Shown piece after piece: positions 11,166-18,964 of a DNA stretch of 64,000 bases (the first letter of the stretch is position 1; each line of letters begins with the position of its first letter). The stretch lies in assembly GCA_035577545.1 (NCBI GenBank), contig DATLVI010000017.1:116640-180639 (forward strand), in the 5' to 3' direction. The notes below the pieces were generated by a model, which did not search any database, was not told where the DNA came from, and was given only the letters and a program-made list of their open reading frames with translations. The translations under genes were made by a program, and so were the position numbers. Source of the stretch: Verrucomicrobiia bacterium. GTDB taxonomy: Bacteria; Verrucomicrobiota; Verrucomicrobiia; Palsa-1439.

Positions 11166-11957
11166 TTAGGCTGGGGCGCTCAATTCATCAACTCCAGAGT
11201 CTTGGGGTTGAAAAATCGCGGCCACATAAAGTCGCGGTTTGCTCAATTCGGTCTCTTCCAGTTGCATATTGTCAAACATCCCGGCCAGTCGATAGCCCCG
11301 TTCCGCTAGCAAATGCTCAAGCTCCGACGGGAAGAAGAGGCGGTACTCGCAAAAGTCTTCCACCTCGCCCTGTCCCTCGATGGTCCAAATCCGATGTCTC
11401 ACCAAAAGCTGCTTGTGTCGGTCGAAACTGTGGGTAGCGCGCGCATGGGCCGTGAAGCCCGGCACATTGACGCGGAACTCCGTAGTCGGCTTGAAATGTC
11501 CGCCGCCGAGGTAACTGGCCGCGTTGTTGATGTCGAGTATGAGCAGCGTGCCGGGATGCGAATGCTCCACGAACGTGTCCAACGTCCGGCCGATATCCAC
11601 CGCGGTGAGCGCATACGTGAAAGCGGACCCCATGCACATGACCACGTCGAAGGTGCGACCCAGGCGAATCGCGCGCATATCACCCGCTTGAAGGTGGAGG
11701 TGTGGCCGCCGCTCCTTTGCGAACTCAATCGTCTCCGGCAGATAATCCACACCCCAACAATCGGGACACTCTTTGGAAAGAGAATCCAGATCGCGACCGG
11801 TGCCGCAGCCGATGTCGAGGATCGATCGCGGTGGTTGGGCGAGATAACGCGTAAACAAACGACGGCACATGCTCGGCGTCTCGTCGTTCGGCTCCGGGTA
11901 CACCAACTCGTAGAGCTGCGGACTACGATAGAGAAGATTGCGGACGCTGGAATTCAT
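11166..11957 (-). CDS. Class I SAM-dependent methyltransferase
   Basis: About 263 residues. SAM-binding motif I is SILDIGCGTGRDLDSL, the acidic loop is WGVDYLPE, and motif IV-like is FDVVMCMGSAFTY, followed by GTLLILDINN. Substrate is unknown. An ATG 27 bp upstream would overlap the upstream hydrolase gene by 20 nt; the internal ATG (MNSSVRNLLYRSP) starts 7 bp after that stop and fits the family N-terminus better, so it was chosen. It shares a general FDVxxCxxSxxxY pattern with the methyltransferase at 17728-18456 but is not a close duplicate. Confidence 0.8.
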   Translation of the reverse strand: MNSSVRNLLYRSPQLYELVYPEPNDETPSMCRRLFTRYLAQPPRSILDIGCGTGRDLDSLSKECPDCWGVDYLPETIEFAKERRPHLHLQAGDMRAIRLGRTFDVVMCMGSAFTYALTAVDIGRTLDTFVEHSHPGTLLILDINNAASYLGGGHFKPTTEFRVNVPGFTAHARATHSFDRHKQLLVRHRIWTIEGQGEVEDFCEYRLFFPSELEHLLAERGYRLAGMFDNMQLEETELSKPRLYVAAIFQPQDSGVDELSAPA

Positions 11958-11964
11958 GGTTGCG

Positions 11965-12981
11965 TCACTGTCCCAGAAAATCACCTACCAATTGGTTGAC
12001 CACTTGGGATTCACAGCCGGGGGAAAGATGGCCGCAGTCGCTTTCCAGCACCAGCGTCTGCGCGTGCAGGAGGCGGGCGAAGTCCAATGCCGGGACGGGA
12101 TTGACGGCGCGATCTTTCACGGCGGAGATGACCAACAGTTTGGCCTTTACCGCGGCTGCCGCGCGCTCCATGGACCCGCCGAACGAAGTCGAGATGTCCA
12201 GCGCCATGATGGCCTGCAACTGACGAATTTTGTCGTTTGAGTCAAAGCCGAGGGTGTTCCTGGCCTTGTCCAATTCCTCGGCGAACCGCTCGCGCGTCAT
12301 GTGGTGGTTGTATTCGTCAGGAGTGGTGAGAATTAATGCGAAGAATTCAGCTTCGGCCACGCGCGCGGGATTGTTGGTGTAGTTCCCGTTGTTCCAGTCG
12401 GGATCGTTGGTGATCGCGCGGAGTTGTGCGCGGATGAAAACGAGGTCGTAGGGCGTGGGCCGTGGCGAACCGACGATCGGGATCGCCTTGTCCATGAAAT
12501 CGGGATACGAGACGATCCATTGGAAGGTCTGCATGCCGCCCATCGAGATTCCCATGACGGCCCTTACGTGATTCAAGTGCAGAGTTTTCGTCAGGAGTTC
12601 ATGCTGGGTGTTGACCATGTCGCGGATGGTGATTTTCGGGAATTTCATACGCGGCTGCAACTGGCTGTTCGACGGCGATGATGAGACGCCATTGGCGAGC
12701 GCGTCGACGGCGATGACGAAGTACTTGGTGCTGTCCACGAGCTTGTTGGACCCGATGTTGCCGATGAGCTGCTCGGTCGTTCCCAAAGCCCACGTGGGAA
12801 AGAGGACCGCGTTTGACTGGTTGCTGTTGAGCGTGCCGAATGTTCGATAGCCAATGCGGCAGTCGCGAATGACCTCGCCGCTTTCCAACTTGAAATCACC
12901 GAGTTGGGCGAATTGGAGCGTCTGTGCGTTGGCGAAGTTCGCCAGAAAAAAGAGAAGCAGGCTAAGGCAACGGGGATTCAT
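11965..12981 (-). CDS. Exported alpha/beta hydrolase of the homoserine O-acetyltransferase (MetX)-like family
   Basis: 338 residues with a signal peptide (about 1-19, ending ANFANAQ). The fold and order match MetX-like hydrolases: SGEVIRDCRIGYRTFGT, nucleophile elbow GISMGGMQ (Ser146), a late acid in SAVKDRAVNP and catalytic His in SDCGHLSPGCE. Cytosolic MetX makes O-acetylhomoserine; an exported version is unlikely to do so and probably acts as an esterase or acyltransferase in the periplasm. It sits 47 bp downstream of the GH16 gene. Calling it metX would be over-annotation. Confidence 0.8.
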   Translation of the reverse strand: MNPRCLSLLLFFLANFANAQTLQFAQLGDFKLESGEVIRDCRIGYRTFGTLNSNQSNAVLFPTWALGTTEQLIGNIGSNKLVDSTKYFVIAVDALANGVSSSPSNSQLQPRMKFPKITIRDMVNTQHELLTKTLHLNHVRAVMGISMGGMQTFQWIVSYPDFMDKAIPIVGSPRPTPYDLVFIRAQLRAITNDPDWNNGNYTNNPARVAEAEFFALILTTPDEYNHHMTRERFAEELDKARNTLGFDSNDKIRQLQAIMALDISTSFGGSMERAAAAVKAKLLVISAVKDRAVNPVPALDFARLLHAQTLVLESDCGHLSPGCESQVVNQLVGDFLGQ

Positions 12982-13028
12982 GGCCGGAGGTATAAACGGC
13001 GCTCACCACGAAATCAAGCCGCTATCAT

Positions 13029-14849
13029 TCAGGGCACGAGGCGTACGCGGTAGTAGTTGGCAGGGGTGTTGGTGACTGCGCCTGCGTCGAGATAGTTTGT
13101 CGTCGCGAGGCCAATGCCGGTGATGACGATGTTTCCGCTGATGTTGGACCAGCCGCCGCCGGGGTTGGGCGTGGACTCCACGGCGTTCGTCATTCCGCCC
13201 ATTGACTGCCACGTGATCAACACATCCGGGCCTTGCAATGTGATCCCCATAACATGGAACGGAGAAGCGCTGTCCCGTGGATTGGTACCGTCGAGGAATT
13301 CCTGAAGATTGGACAGGCCGTCGCCGTCGGGGTCGCCGGCTGCGACAGTGGGATCGAAGGGACTGAAGCCGTATTGTAGCTTCCAGCTATTGGGAATCCC
13401 GTCGCCCACCTGGCTCTTGGCGGGGTCGAGGAGTGGCTGGACAGACAGCTCGACGTGATTGGTGTCGAGGCCGCCGCAATTGTCAAACGCCTTCACCTTG
13501 AAGAAGTACGTGATCGGGCTGTTGCTCCCCGGATAGAGCGGAAGGTATACCGCCAAGGCATTGGTGGTCAGCAACGGATTGATCTCCCCGCCGCTATTGG
13601 TCGCTTCGTAGACGCTATAGGTGAGTGGCGCCGCGCCCGACGCCGCAGACCAGCTCAACGTCGCGCCTTCAATCGCCGGGGTGAGGCTGTTCGGCCCACC
13701 GAAAACCAACGGGCCGGCATAGGTAAATCCGTTGGTGAGCGTTGTCGGAGGCTTGCCGGGAGTCTTGACCACGACATTGTACGTTCCCTGCAAGTTGGCG
13801 GCCGTGACGGCTGTCAGGGTGTTGGAATTGACAAAGGCCACACCCGTGGCGTTTACGCCGTTCATGGTGATGGTGGAGCCGCTTTGAAAGTTCACGCCGC
13901 CGATCGTAATCGGTGTCCCACCACTCGCGCAGCCGTTGTTGGGAGTGATCGATACAACCAAAGGGTTTACGGGCGGAGGGACCTGGTAAACCCGGACGTA
14001 ATCCACCTGCATTTCGTTGGGCAGGCCGGCATCGATGCTGCCGGTGTCCGGATTGCCAACGTAATCGCCGCCCGTGGCGAGGTTCATGAGCAGGAAAAAT
14101 GGCTGGTTAAAGGGAAACGGATAAGGGTTCCCTGTGGAGCTAATCCAGTTGGTTTGGGTTTCGTAAGGCGAGCCATCGACAGACCACGTGATCGCGTTGA
14201 CCGTCCAATCCAGATCGTAAACATGGAAGTTGGCGGTATCACCGTAATTGTTAAAAACGAAATAACCGGTCGCGCCGCTTCCGCCGGCATGGATGCTTCC
14301 TTGCACATAATATGGGTACGCCCCATTACTTTCCACCACATCGATTTCGCCGCAGCCCGGCCAGGGAAACGTGTCGATGTTCGCCCCCAGCATCCAGAGC
14401 GCCGGCCACATGCCGACGCCGGCGGGCAGTTTGGCGCGCCACTCGATGCGCCCGTAGAGCGTATTAAACAGGCCCTGGGTCTTCAGGCGGGCGGAGGTAT
14501 AGCGGAATCCGTTGGTGTTCTCTATTTGGGCGCGGATATGGAGCACGCCGTTGGCAACGTAAGCGTTGTTGGTGCGCCCGGTGTAGAACTCCAGCTCATC
14601 ATTGCCCCAGCCGGGGCCAGCCGCGTTGTTGTCGCCATTGCCGGTATCGAATGTCCACTTGGTCGTGTCGACATTGGAACTGGTGGCGCTGTTGAACTCG
14701 TCGCTCCAGACGAGCGACAAGGTTTGGCCGTACGTCGGCGGAGTCGCGGCCCCGAGCAAGCCGAAAAGGAAGAGGCCGCCGACGGCCGGAATCAGAAACC
14801 CTCGTTTGGTTCGAACGAAGGGATTGGAAAAAATGCGTATCGCAGTCAT
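13029..14849 (-). CDS. Secreted modular glycoside hydrolase family 16 protein with IPT/TIG domain
   Basis: 606 residues. An N-terminal hydrophobic signal (about 17-35, ending near TYGQ) is followed by a GH16 catalytic domain (about 44-289) with SDEF, the active-site strand GEIDVVE (Glu168 nucleophile, Asp170, Glu173 acid/base; the longer ExDxxE spacing of laminarinase-type members) and GMWPALWML. Then come a TIG/IPT domain (297-378), an FN3-like region (381-470), a calcium-binding-type DPDGDGLSNLQEF tail (507-519) and a terminal YYRVRLVP module. It probably cleaves beta-1,3 or mixed beta-glucans, or a related algal or plant glucan. It is the first gene of a minus-strand run and divergent from the GT2 gene. 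Confidence 0.9.
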   Translation of the reverse strand: MTAIRIFSNPFVRTKRGFLIPAVGGLFLFGLLGAATPPTYGQTLSLVWSDEFNSATSSNVDTTKWTFDTGNGDNNAAGPGWGNDELEFYTGRTNNAYVANGVLHIRAQIENTNGFRYTSARLKTQGLFNTLYGRIEWRAKLPAGVGMWPALWMLGANIDTFPWPGCGEIDVVESNGAYPYYVQGSIHAGGSGATGYFVFNNYGDTANFHVYDLDWTVNAITWSVDGSPYETQTNWISSTGNPYPFPFNQPFFLLMNLATGGDYVGNPDTGSIDAGLPNEMQVDYVRVYQVPPPVNPLVVSITPNNGCASGGTPITIGGVNFQSGSTITMNGVNATGVAFVNSNTLTAVTAANLQGTYNVVVKTPGKPPTTLTNGFTYAGPLVFGGPNSLTPAIEGATLSWSAASGAAPLTYSVYEATNSGGEINPLLTTNALAVYLPLYPGSNSPITYFFKVKAFDNCGGLDTNHVELSVQPLLDPAKSQVGDGIPNSWKLQYGFSPFDPTVAAGDPDGDGLSNLQEFLDGTNPRDSASPFHVMGITLQGPDVLITWQSMGGMTNAVESTPNPGGGWSNISGNIVITGIGLATTNYLDAGAVTNTPANYYRVRLVP

Positions 14850-15081
14850 CGTGAACCGGTTCTCTCGCTACCGTTATACTACGCTCACCCGGCTCCCAAT
14901 TGCGATGTTGAAGTCGAGATGACAACGCCTTTATCGCAGGACTAACTACCAGAATGAGATGCAGAGACGCAATTGGCCAGATGCATTGTCTCACACTGAA
15001 ACCCGACGCGAATCGCGCTTCGTAATGGCGCGACGGAAAAGGTTTGCCCGGAGCAAAACGAAAGGCGTCCGAGTTGGTCAA

Positions 15082-16164
15082 ATGGTTGTGATCTCGTTCA
15101 TCGTCCCCGCGCATAACGAGCAGGCTGTTATCGGGCGAACCTTGCAGGCGATCCACGATTCCGCCGGCACCGTGGGCCAGCCGTATGAGATCATCGTGGT
15201 GGACGATGCCTCGACCGACGCCACGGCGGAGATCGCCCGCCGGCACCAGGCGACCGTAGTGCCGGTCAACCATCGACAGATCGCCGCCACGCGCAATTCC
15301 GGTGGACGCGCGGCGCGCGGCGACCGGTTGTTCTTTGTCGACGCGGACACAACGATCAATCCGCGCACCGTCGCTGCGGCGTTGCGCTACATGGACCGAG
15401 GCGCGGTAGGCGGAGGCGCGCCGACGCTATTCGATGGGGTTGCGTCCCCTTTCATCCGGCTCCTATCTTTTTTGATCGGCATTGGCATGGGTATCGGTAC
15501 GAAACTCATCGGATTCACTGGCGGGGCTTTCATGTATTGCACACGCGAGGCTTTTCACGCGACCGGCGGTTTCGACGAACGTTTTTATTGCGCCGAGGAG
15601 GGCGTGTTCGCCCTGGCGCTGAAACGGCAAGGCCGGTTTATCGTGGTTTGGAAACCGGTTCTCACCTCCGCGCGCCGTCTCCGCACACTGTCGGGACTCC
15701 AAGTGGTGGCCTTCATCGCCCGCGCGGTGTTTTGCCCCTGGAGGACACTCACACAGCGGTCGGCCGTGGAAAAGATTTGGTATGACTCCAATCGCAAGGA
15801 AGACGAAACAATACCCAGCTCACTAGCCGCCAAGGTGTCCAACGCCATCATCTTATTGATTTTGATCATCCTGCTTACCGGGCCCGTGTGGTATTTCATC
15901 CCCCGGTCACTGACACCCTGGGCCAGTCCGCTCGGTAAATTCAGATTTGTGGCCGGAATAATTCTTTGTCATGCGGGACTGATCTTTTGGCCGCTCGCCA
16001 TCATTGTTTTCGTGCATCTATTTCGGCGAAGGCATTGGATCGAATGGATTAAATTGGCCGCGCTGTGCGCTTTTTGTTCGTGGCAAGCCGTGGAATCTAC
16101 GCAAGGTGTCATTCGGATTTGGCACGGGCTTTACCATTGGCTGCCGCATTTCTTCAACGGCTGA
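15082..16164 (+). CDS. Family 2 glycosyltransferase, membrane-associated
   Basis: About 360 residues from the chosen ATG. GT2 hallmarks are ISFIVPAHNEQAVI at the N-terminus, IIVVDDASTDATAEIA, DADTTI (DXD-like, about residue 93) and GGFDERFYCAEEGVFAL (acceptor/base region). Three or more hydrophobic segments in the C-terminal third suggest anchoring in the inner membrane. The frame stays open upstream to 14959 (41 more residues, basic and unlike GT2 proteins), and no site has a good Shine-Dalgarno sequence, so the start is uncertain. It is alone on this strand; acceptor and sugar are unknown. Confidence 0.85.
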   Translation: MVVISFIVPAHNEQAVIGRTLQAIHDSAGTVGQPYEIIVVDDASTDATAEIARRHQATVVPVNHRQIAATRNSGGRAARGDRLFFVDADTTINPRTVAAALRYMDRGAVGGGAPTLFDGVASPFIRLLSFLIGIGMGIGTKLIGFTGGAFMYCTREAFHATGGFDERFYCAEEGVFALALKRQGRFIVVWKPVLTSARRLRTLSGLQVVAFIARAVFCPWRTLTQRSAVEKIWYDSNRKEDETIPSSLAAKVSNAIILLILIILLTGPVWYFIPRSLTPWASPLGKFRFVAGIILCHAGLIFWPLAIIVFVHLFRRRHWIEWIKLAALCAFCSWQAVESTQGVIRIWHGLYHWLPHFFNG

Positions 16165-16171
16165 GAGCCGT
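16157..16171. terminator. Short hairpin at the end of the GT2 gene (possible terminator between convergent genes)
   Basis: ACGGCT / AGCCGT 6-bp stem with GAG loop, overlapping the GT2 stop codon and 12 bp from the convergent stop at 16184. There is no clear U-tract, so this is weak. Confidence 0.25.
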
Positions 16172-16183
16172 CCCCAATTCTGC

Positions 16184-17632
16184 CTATCGTTCGACGGTAA
16201 AGGTAATGTCCGTGCCGGGAACGTAGCTTACGCCTTTGTTGTCCTTCTCCGCACCACCGTTGTCTTCACGGTCGTCGCCGACACTGTAAACCACGTAGCC
16301 TTTCGTGAGCGTTTTGTAACGGAGTGGTTTTCCATCGAACGGGTCGGTGGGAACGGACGGGAGGAACGTGGGGACGAGATCGTCGAGTTGGATTGGAAGC
16401 TTGCCGTTGGCGAGTCGATAACGTTCGACGGCAAGGGCAGCTTGTGCGTCGCGGATCTTCGCGTCGCTTCGCGCCGGTTTATTCACTGCACTACCGAGGA
16501 TGGGTAGTACCCTGCGGGAGACGAAGCGCCATCGGCTTAGGTGTTCCAGCTTCTCATTCACAGCATGGAAGGCTTCAATGCTTTCTGGGGGCAGAAGGTG
16601 CGTTGCCTTCACATAGCGTTCCATATTGTCGAGATACTCTCTCTCATCCAGTTCCGGTAGGCCCGTCGCGGTGTATACTGCGGTCAGGAAGCGAGGCCTA
16701 AATGCGTCTCCATTCTCCGTGTACGGCAACTCGTTGGGAGGAATCCTTCCCTTGCGTACACCGCGAAAAACATCAACGTGCATGCAACGTTCCCCAGCAA
16801 ACGCCCGTGTAAACGCCAGGTGGTTCTCCGATTCTTCAATCGCGGCGGCCAGCTTCGCGAGTTGCGTATCTGTTAGGGGCATTCTATTGAGGATGCGTTC
16901 AAGACTGTCCAAGGTGATGTCCTGACACGCGATGTGAACGAGGTAGGAGATGAGAGTCGGTTCCTGATTCAACGACCGCGCTACACCCAGTGAAGCGACA
17001 ACGGATTCGACTGCCGACTGTGGTTGTTGTTCCTCCGTGTATTGAATCGCCTCGAGTTCGAGCAGCCGTGCGGCCTGACGAACAGAAGTCAGATGGGGCA
17101 GAAGCGTCCTCACACCGTTGGCCAAGTCGATGGGGTAGCGGCAGGATTTCATCGAGGCCGCTTGGTGAAGGAGTCGTAACGCCTCCGCGTTTTCGGAAAG
17201 ATACTCGGCGACCAACTTCTGCATCTCGGGTGCCAACGGTTCCGTCCTTGGCGGAAGCCTGGACGATCCAACGACGGGCAACAGGTCGCGCTTCGACTTC
17301 GGAGGAGAGGAGAATTTTTTTCTGTCTTTGGCATCGGCGGGCATGGAGAATTGCGCATCTTTGTTGGTCCACATCGCAGAGTGCGCGAACGCCTCCCGGA
17401 AAACATCGGCGGCATTTTCGCCGGCAGGCGGTTGTGGATACCACTTATCGAGCTCGGCGGACGTCGCCGGAAACCCTGCGTGATGGATTGCATCGATTCT
17501 TGCCTGAATCTCGCGCGACAAATGGTAGCGATAAACAAAGTACATCGCGATGAAGCCCACGAAGATAAGCAGAACGATCTTGAGACAGCGTGTCTTCCGA
17601 TTTGGCGGGACTGGTGTTGGTGGGCCGTTCAT
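16184..17632 (-). CDS. Membrane-anchored protein of unknown function with pseudopilin-like C-terminus
   Basis: 482 residues. One N-terminal membrane helix (about 17-35), a long helical middle (40-380) with no motif I can assign, then about 90 residues resembling the C-terminal globular part of type II secretion major pseudopilins: AALAVERYRLANGKLP, PTDPFDGKPLRY, GYVVYSVGDDREDNGG. In GspG that DPFDG..YSxGxDG region holds a calcium site. I recall similar unannotated proteins in Verrucomicrobiota and Planctomycetota. No secretion genes are nearby. Flanked by the convergent GT2 gene and, 95 bp upstream, a methyltransferase gene on the same strand. Confidence 0.75.
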   Translation of the reverse strand: MNGPPTPVPPNRKTRCLKIVLLIFVGFIAMYFVYRYHLSREIQARIDAIHHAGFPATSAELDKWYPQPPAGENAADVFREAFAHSAMWTNKDAQFSMPADAKDRKKFSSPPKSKRDLLPVVGSSRLPPRTEPLAPEMQKLVAEYLSENAEALRLLHQAASMKSCRYPIDLANGVRTLLPHLTSVRQAARLLELEAIQYTEEQQPQSAVESVVASLGVARSLNQEPTLISYLVHIACQDITLDSLERILNRMPLTDTQLAKLAAAIEESENHLAFTRAFAGERCMHVDVFRGVRKGRIPPNELPYTENGDAFRPRFLTAVYTATGLPELDEREYLDNMERYVKATHLLPPESIEAFHAVNEKLEHLSRWRFVSRRVLPILGSAVNKPARSDAKIRDAQAALAVERYRLANGKLPIQLDDLVPTFLPSVPTDPFDGKPLRYKTLTKGYVVYSVGDDREDNGGAEKDNKGVSYVPGTDITFTVER

Positions 17633-17727
17633 GTCGTCGGCTCGGCCTGATACAGAAGTCTTGTAGGGGTTCCGCGAGGCGAAGTCGATTCAAAATGTGA
17701 AGTGGTGTTCACTCACCACCATTTCCC

Positions 17728-18456
17728 CTACTTGACTCCGATGTAGAGTCCCCTGCCCTTCATCAAACCATTTCGGACAAACTTCGCACGGAGTCCTGCC
17801 TGTCGCATGAATCGAAGAATCTGTCGTGGTTCAAACATGCTGAGTTCATGGCGATCAACAAAATGCCTCACCGTTTTGTCCTTTTCGGCGACGAGATAAT
17901 GCATCTCGAGGATGGAGACATTGCCGCGGGCTTTAGAAACGTCCAGCCGCGCGATTTTGATGTCATCGTCGCCATAGGTTGTCATGTGCGGAAGACCTTT
18001 TTTGAAGATTTCTTTCGTCAGCCACGGTTCGATGATGACCACGCCGCCTTTCTTCAAGTGGCCTCCAAAATTCAGCAAGGTGCGTTTCAAGTCGGCGGCG
18101 GTCTTTACATATCCGATCGAACTGAACAGGCAGACGATCACGTCGAATTGTTTTTCGAGATTGAGCGTGACCATATCCGCCCGTTGGAACCGAACGCCTT
18201 TGATGTTCTGACGGGCGACACGCAGCATCCCAGTACTGATATCGGTTCCCAGCACGCGGAACTTATCTTTCAGGTACTGAATGTGCTTTCCCGTCCCACA
18301 AGCGACTTCCAGCAAGTCGTATCCTTTCGACCTCTTGTATTTCGTAATCAGCCGCTGAATGGTAGCGGCCTCTTTCTGGTAGTCCTTCCACGAATAGATC
18401 AGGTCGTAGTATCGGGCCAGGTCAGTGTAGAGGATTGGCGTGCGCATGGTGACCAA
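17728..18456 (-). CDS. Class I SAM-dependent methyltransferase, DesVI/TylM1-like
   Basis: 242 residues. SAM site LLEVACGTGKHIQYL, acidic LGTDISTGML, then FDVIVCLFSSIGY and GGVVIIEPW, a pattern typical of amino-sugar N-methyltransferases such as DesVI and TylM1; the ending GRGLYIGVK also fits. No deoxysugar biosynthesis genes are nearby, so the substrate remains open. It is the first gene after a 508-bp gap that separates it from the divergent ilvB. Confidence 0.8.
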   Translation of the reverse strand: MVTMRTPILYTDLARYYDLIYSWKDYQKEAATIQRLITKYKRSKGYDLLEVACGTGKHIQYLKDKFRVLGTDISTGMLRVARQNIKGVRFQRADMVTLNLEKQFDVIVCLFSSIGYVKTAADLKRTLLNFGGHLKKGGVVIIEPWLTKEIFKKGLPHMTTYGDDDIKIARLDVSKARGNVSILEMHYLVAEKDKTVRHFVDRHELSMFEPRQILRFMRQAGLRAKFVRNGLMKGRGLYIGVK

Positions 18457-18579
18457 CTAATCTGCCACTGAAGGAATAGCTCAACGAGCAAATTCTGGCG
18501 CGAATCCGACTTCCAACCCCCTGAGAATATCAGCAAGCGCGGCCAGAGAGGAGAGCCTCATTAAAGCTCTAGACATCGT

Positions 18580-18728
18580 ATTCCGATAATGGTATCGTTC
18601 GAGGTGTGAGTATTTGCGATGAGAGAGCCTACTTCGCGAGGGCGCTTTCGCCGTCGCGCTTTGCGCTATGGCGGATTCGCTGCTGTGCGCAGCTCGAAAG
18701 AAACATGCCATTCTACCAAACGAACCCA
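18580..18728 (-). repeat. Degenerate ~149-bp interspersed repeat, copy 1 of 2 (inverted relative to copy 2)
   Basis: The reverse complement of this stretch aligns with 41373-41511: shared blocks in order are GGGTTCGTTT, GAGCTGCGCACAGCAGCGA, CTCGCGAAG, CTCTC, GCAAATACTCACACCTCGAA and CTATCGGAAT-like ends, with diverged spacers. Both contain short frames reading F(Y/C)xTNP, the kind of tiny junk peptide I recall from PVC genome annotations. I interpret it as a non-coding repeat family. Confidence 0.65.
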
Positions 18729-18819
18729 CCGGTGAGGGGTTTTGGAAGACTTTTAGGGTCGTTTTGGGAGAAAATCACCGTGGATAAAGGCATTGCGAAC
18801 CGTTCCCCCATCTGCCCCT

Positions 18820-18842
18820 GCGCTTCACAGAAGCGCAGCTAC
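18820..18842 (+). repeat. 23-bp palindromic repeat, copy 2 of 3
   Basis: GCGCTTCACAGAAGCGC, then AG, then CTAC. With one flanking pair on each side it forms a perfect 9-bp stem (18818-18838) with an ACA loop. It lies in the non-coding leader region upstream of ilvB and upstream of its candidate promoter. Confidence 0.6.
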
Positions 18843-18886
18843 AACAGGCTCGGGTCCGGTGCCAGACATTGTATATCCAATTTGGA

Positions 18887-18915
18887 TTGCCCGAGGGAGG
18901 GATTTGGTGTATAAG
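18887..18915 (+). promoter_or_regulatory. Candidate sigma70-like promoter for ilvB
   Basis: TTGCCC (18887-18892), 17-bp spacer, TATAAG (18910-18915). This would start transcription near 18922, giving a leader of about 43 nt before the ilvB ATG. Found by eye only; promoter consensus in this phylum is not well known to me. Confidence 0.3.
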
Positions 18916-18964
18916 TCCTTCCCTGCTAGGGCACCAGTGGTTCCTAGAAGGAATTGAGATTCCG

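Larger units (their letters stand above)
18457..18964. other. 508-bp non-coding gap between the divergent methyltransferase gene and ilvB
   Basis: No supportable gene. It holds the degenerate 149-bp repeat (18580-18728), copy 2 of the 23-bp palindromic repeat (18820-18842), and a candidate sigma70-like promoter for ilvB (18887-18915). Short open frames here are fragments of the 149-bp repeat. Confidence 0.7.

Noticed and set aside
13455..14945. 496-codon open frame on the plus strand opposite the GH16 gene
   Set aside because: Arg/Gly/Val-rich translation with no domain pattern; it is the antisense shadow of a well-supported GH16 gene in GC-rich DNA.
18606..18914. 102-codon plus-strand frame upstream of ilvB
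   Set aside because: It starts in the degenerate repeat and runs over the palindromic repeat; the translation shows the same TNP junk peptide.
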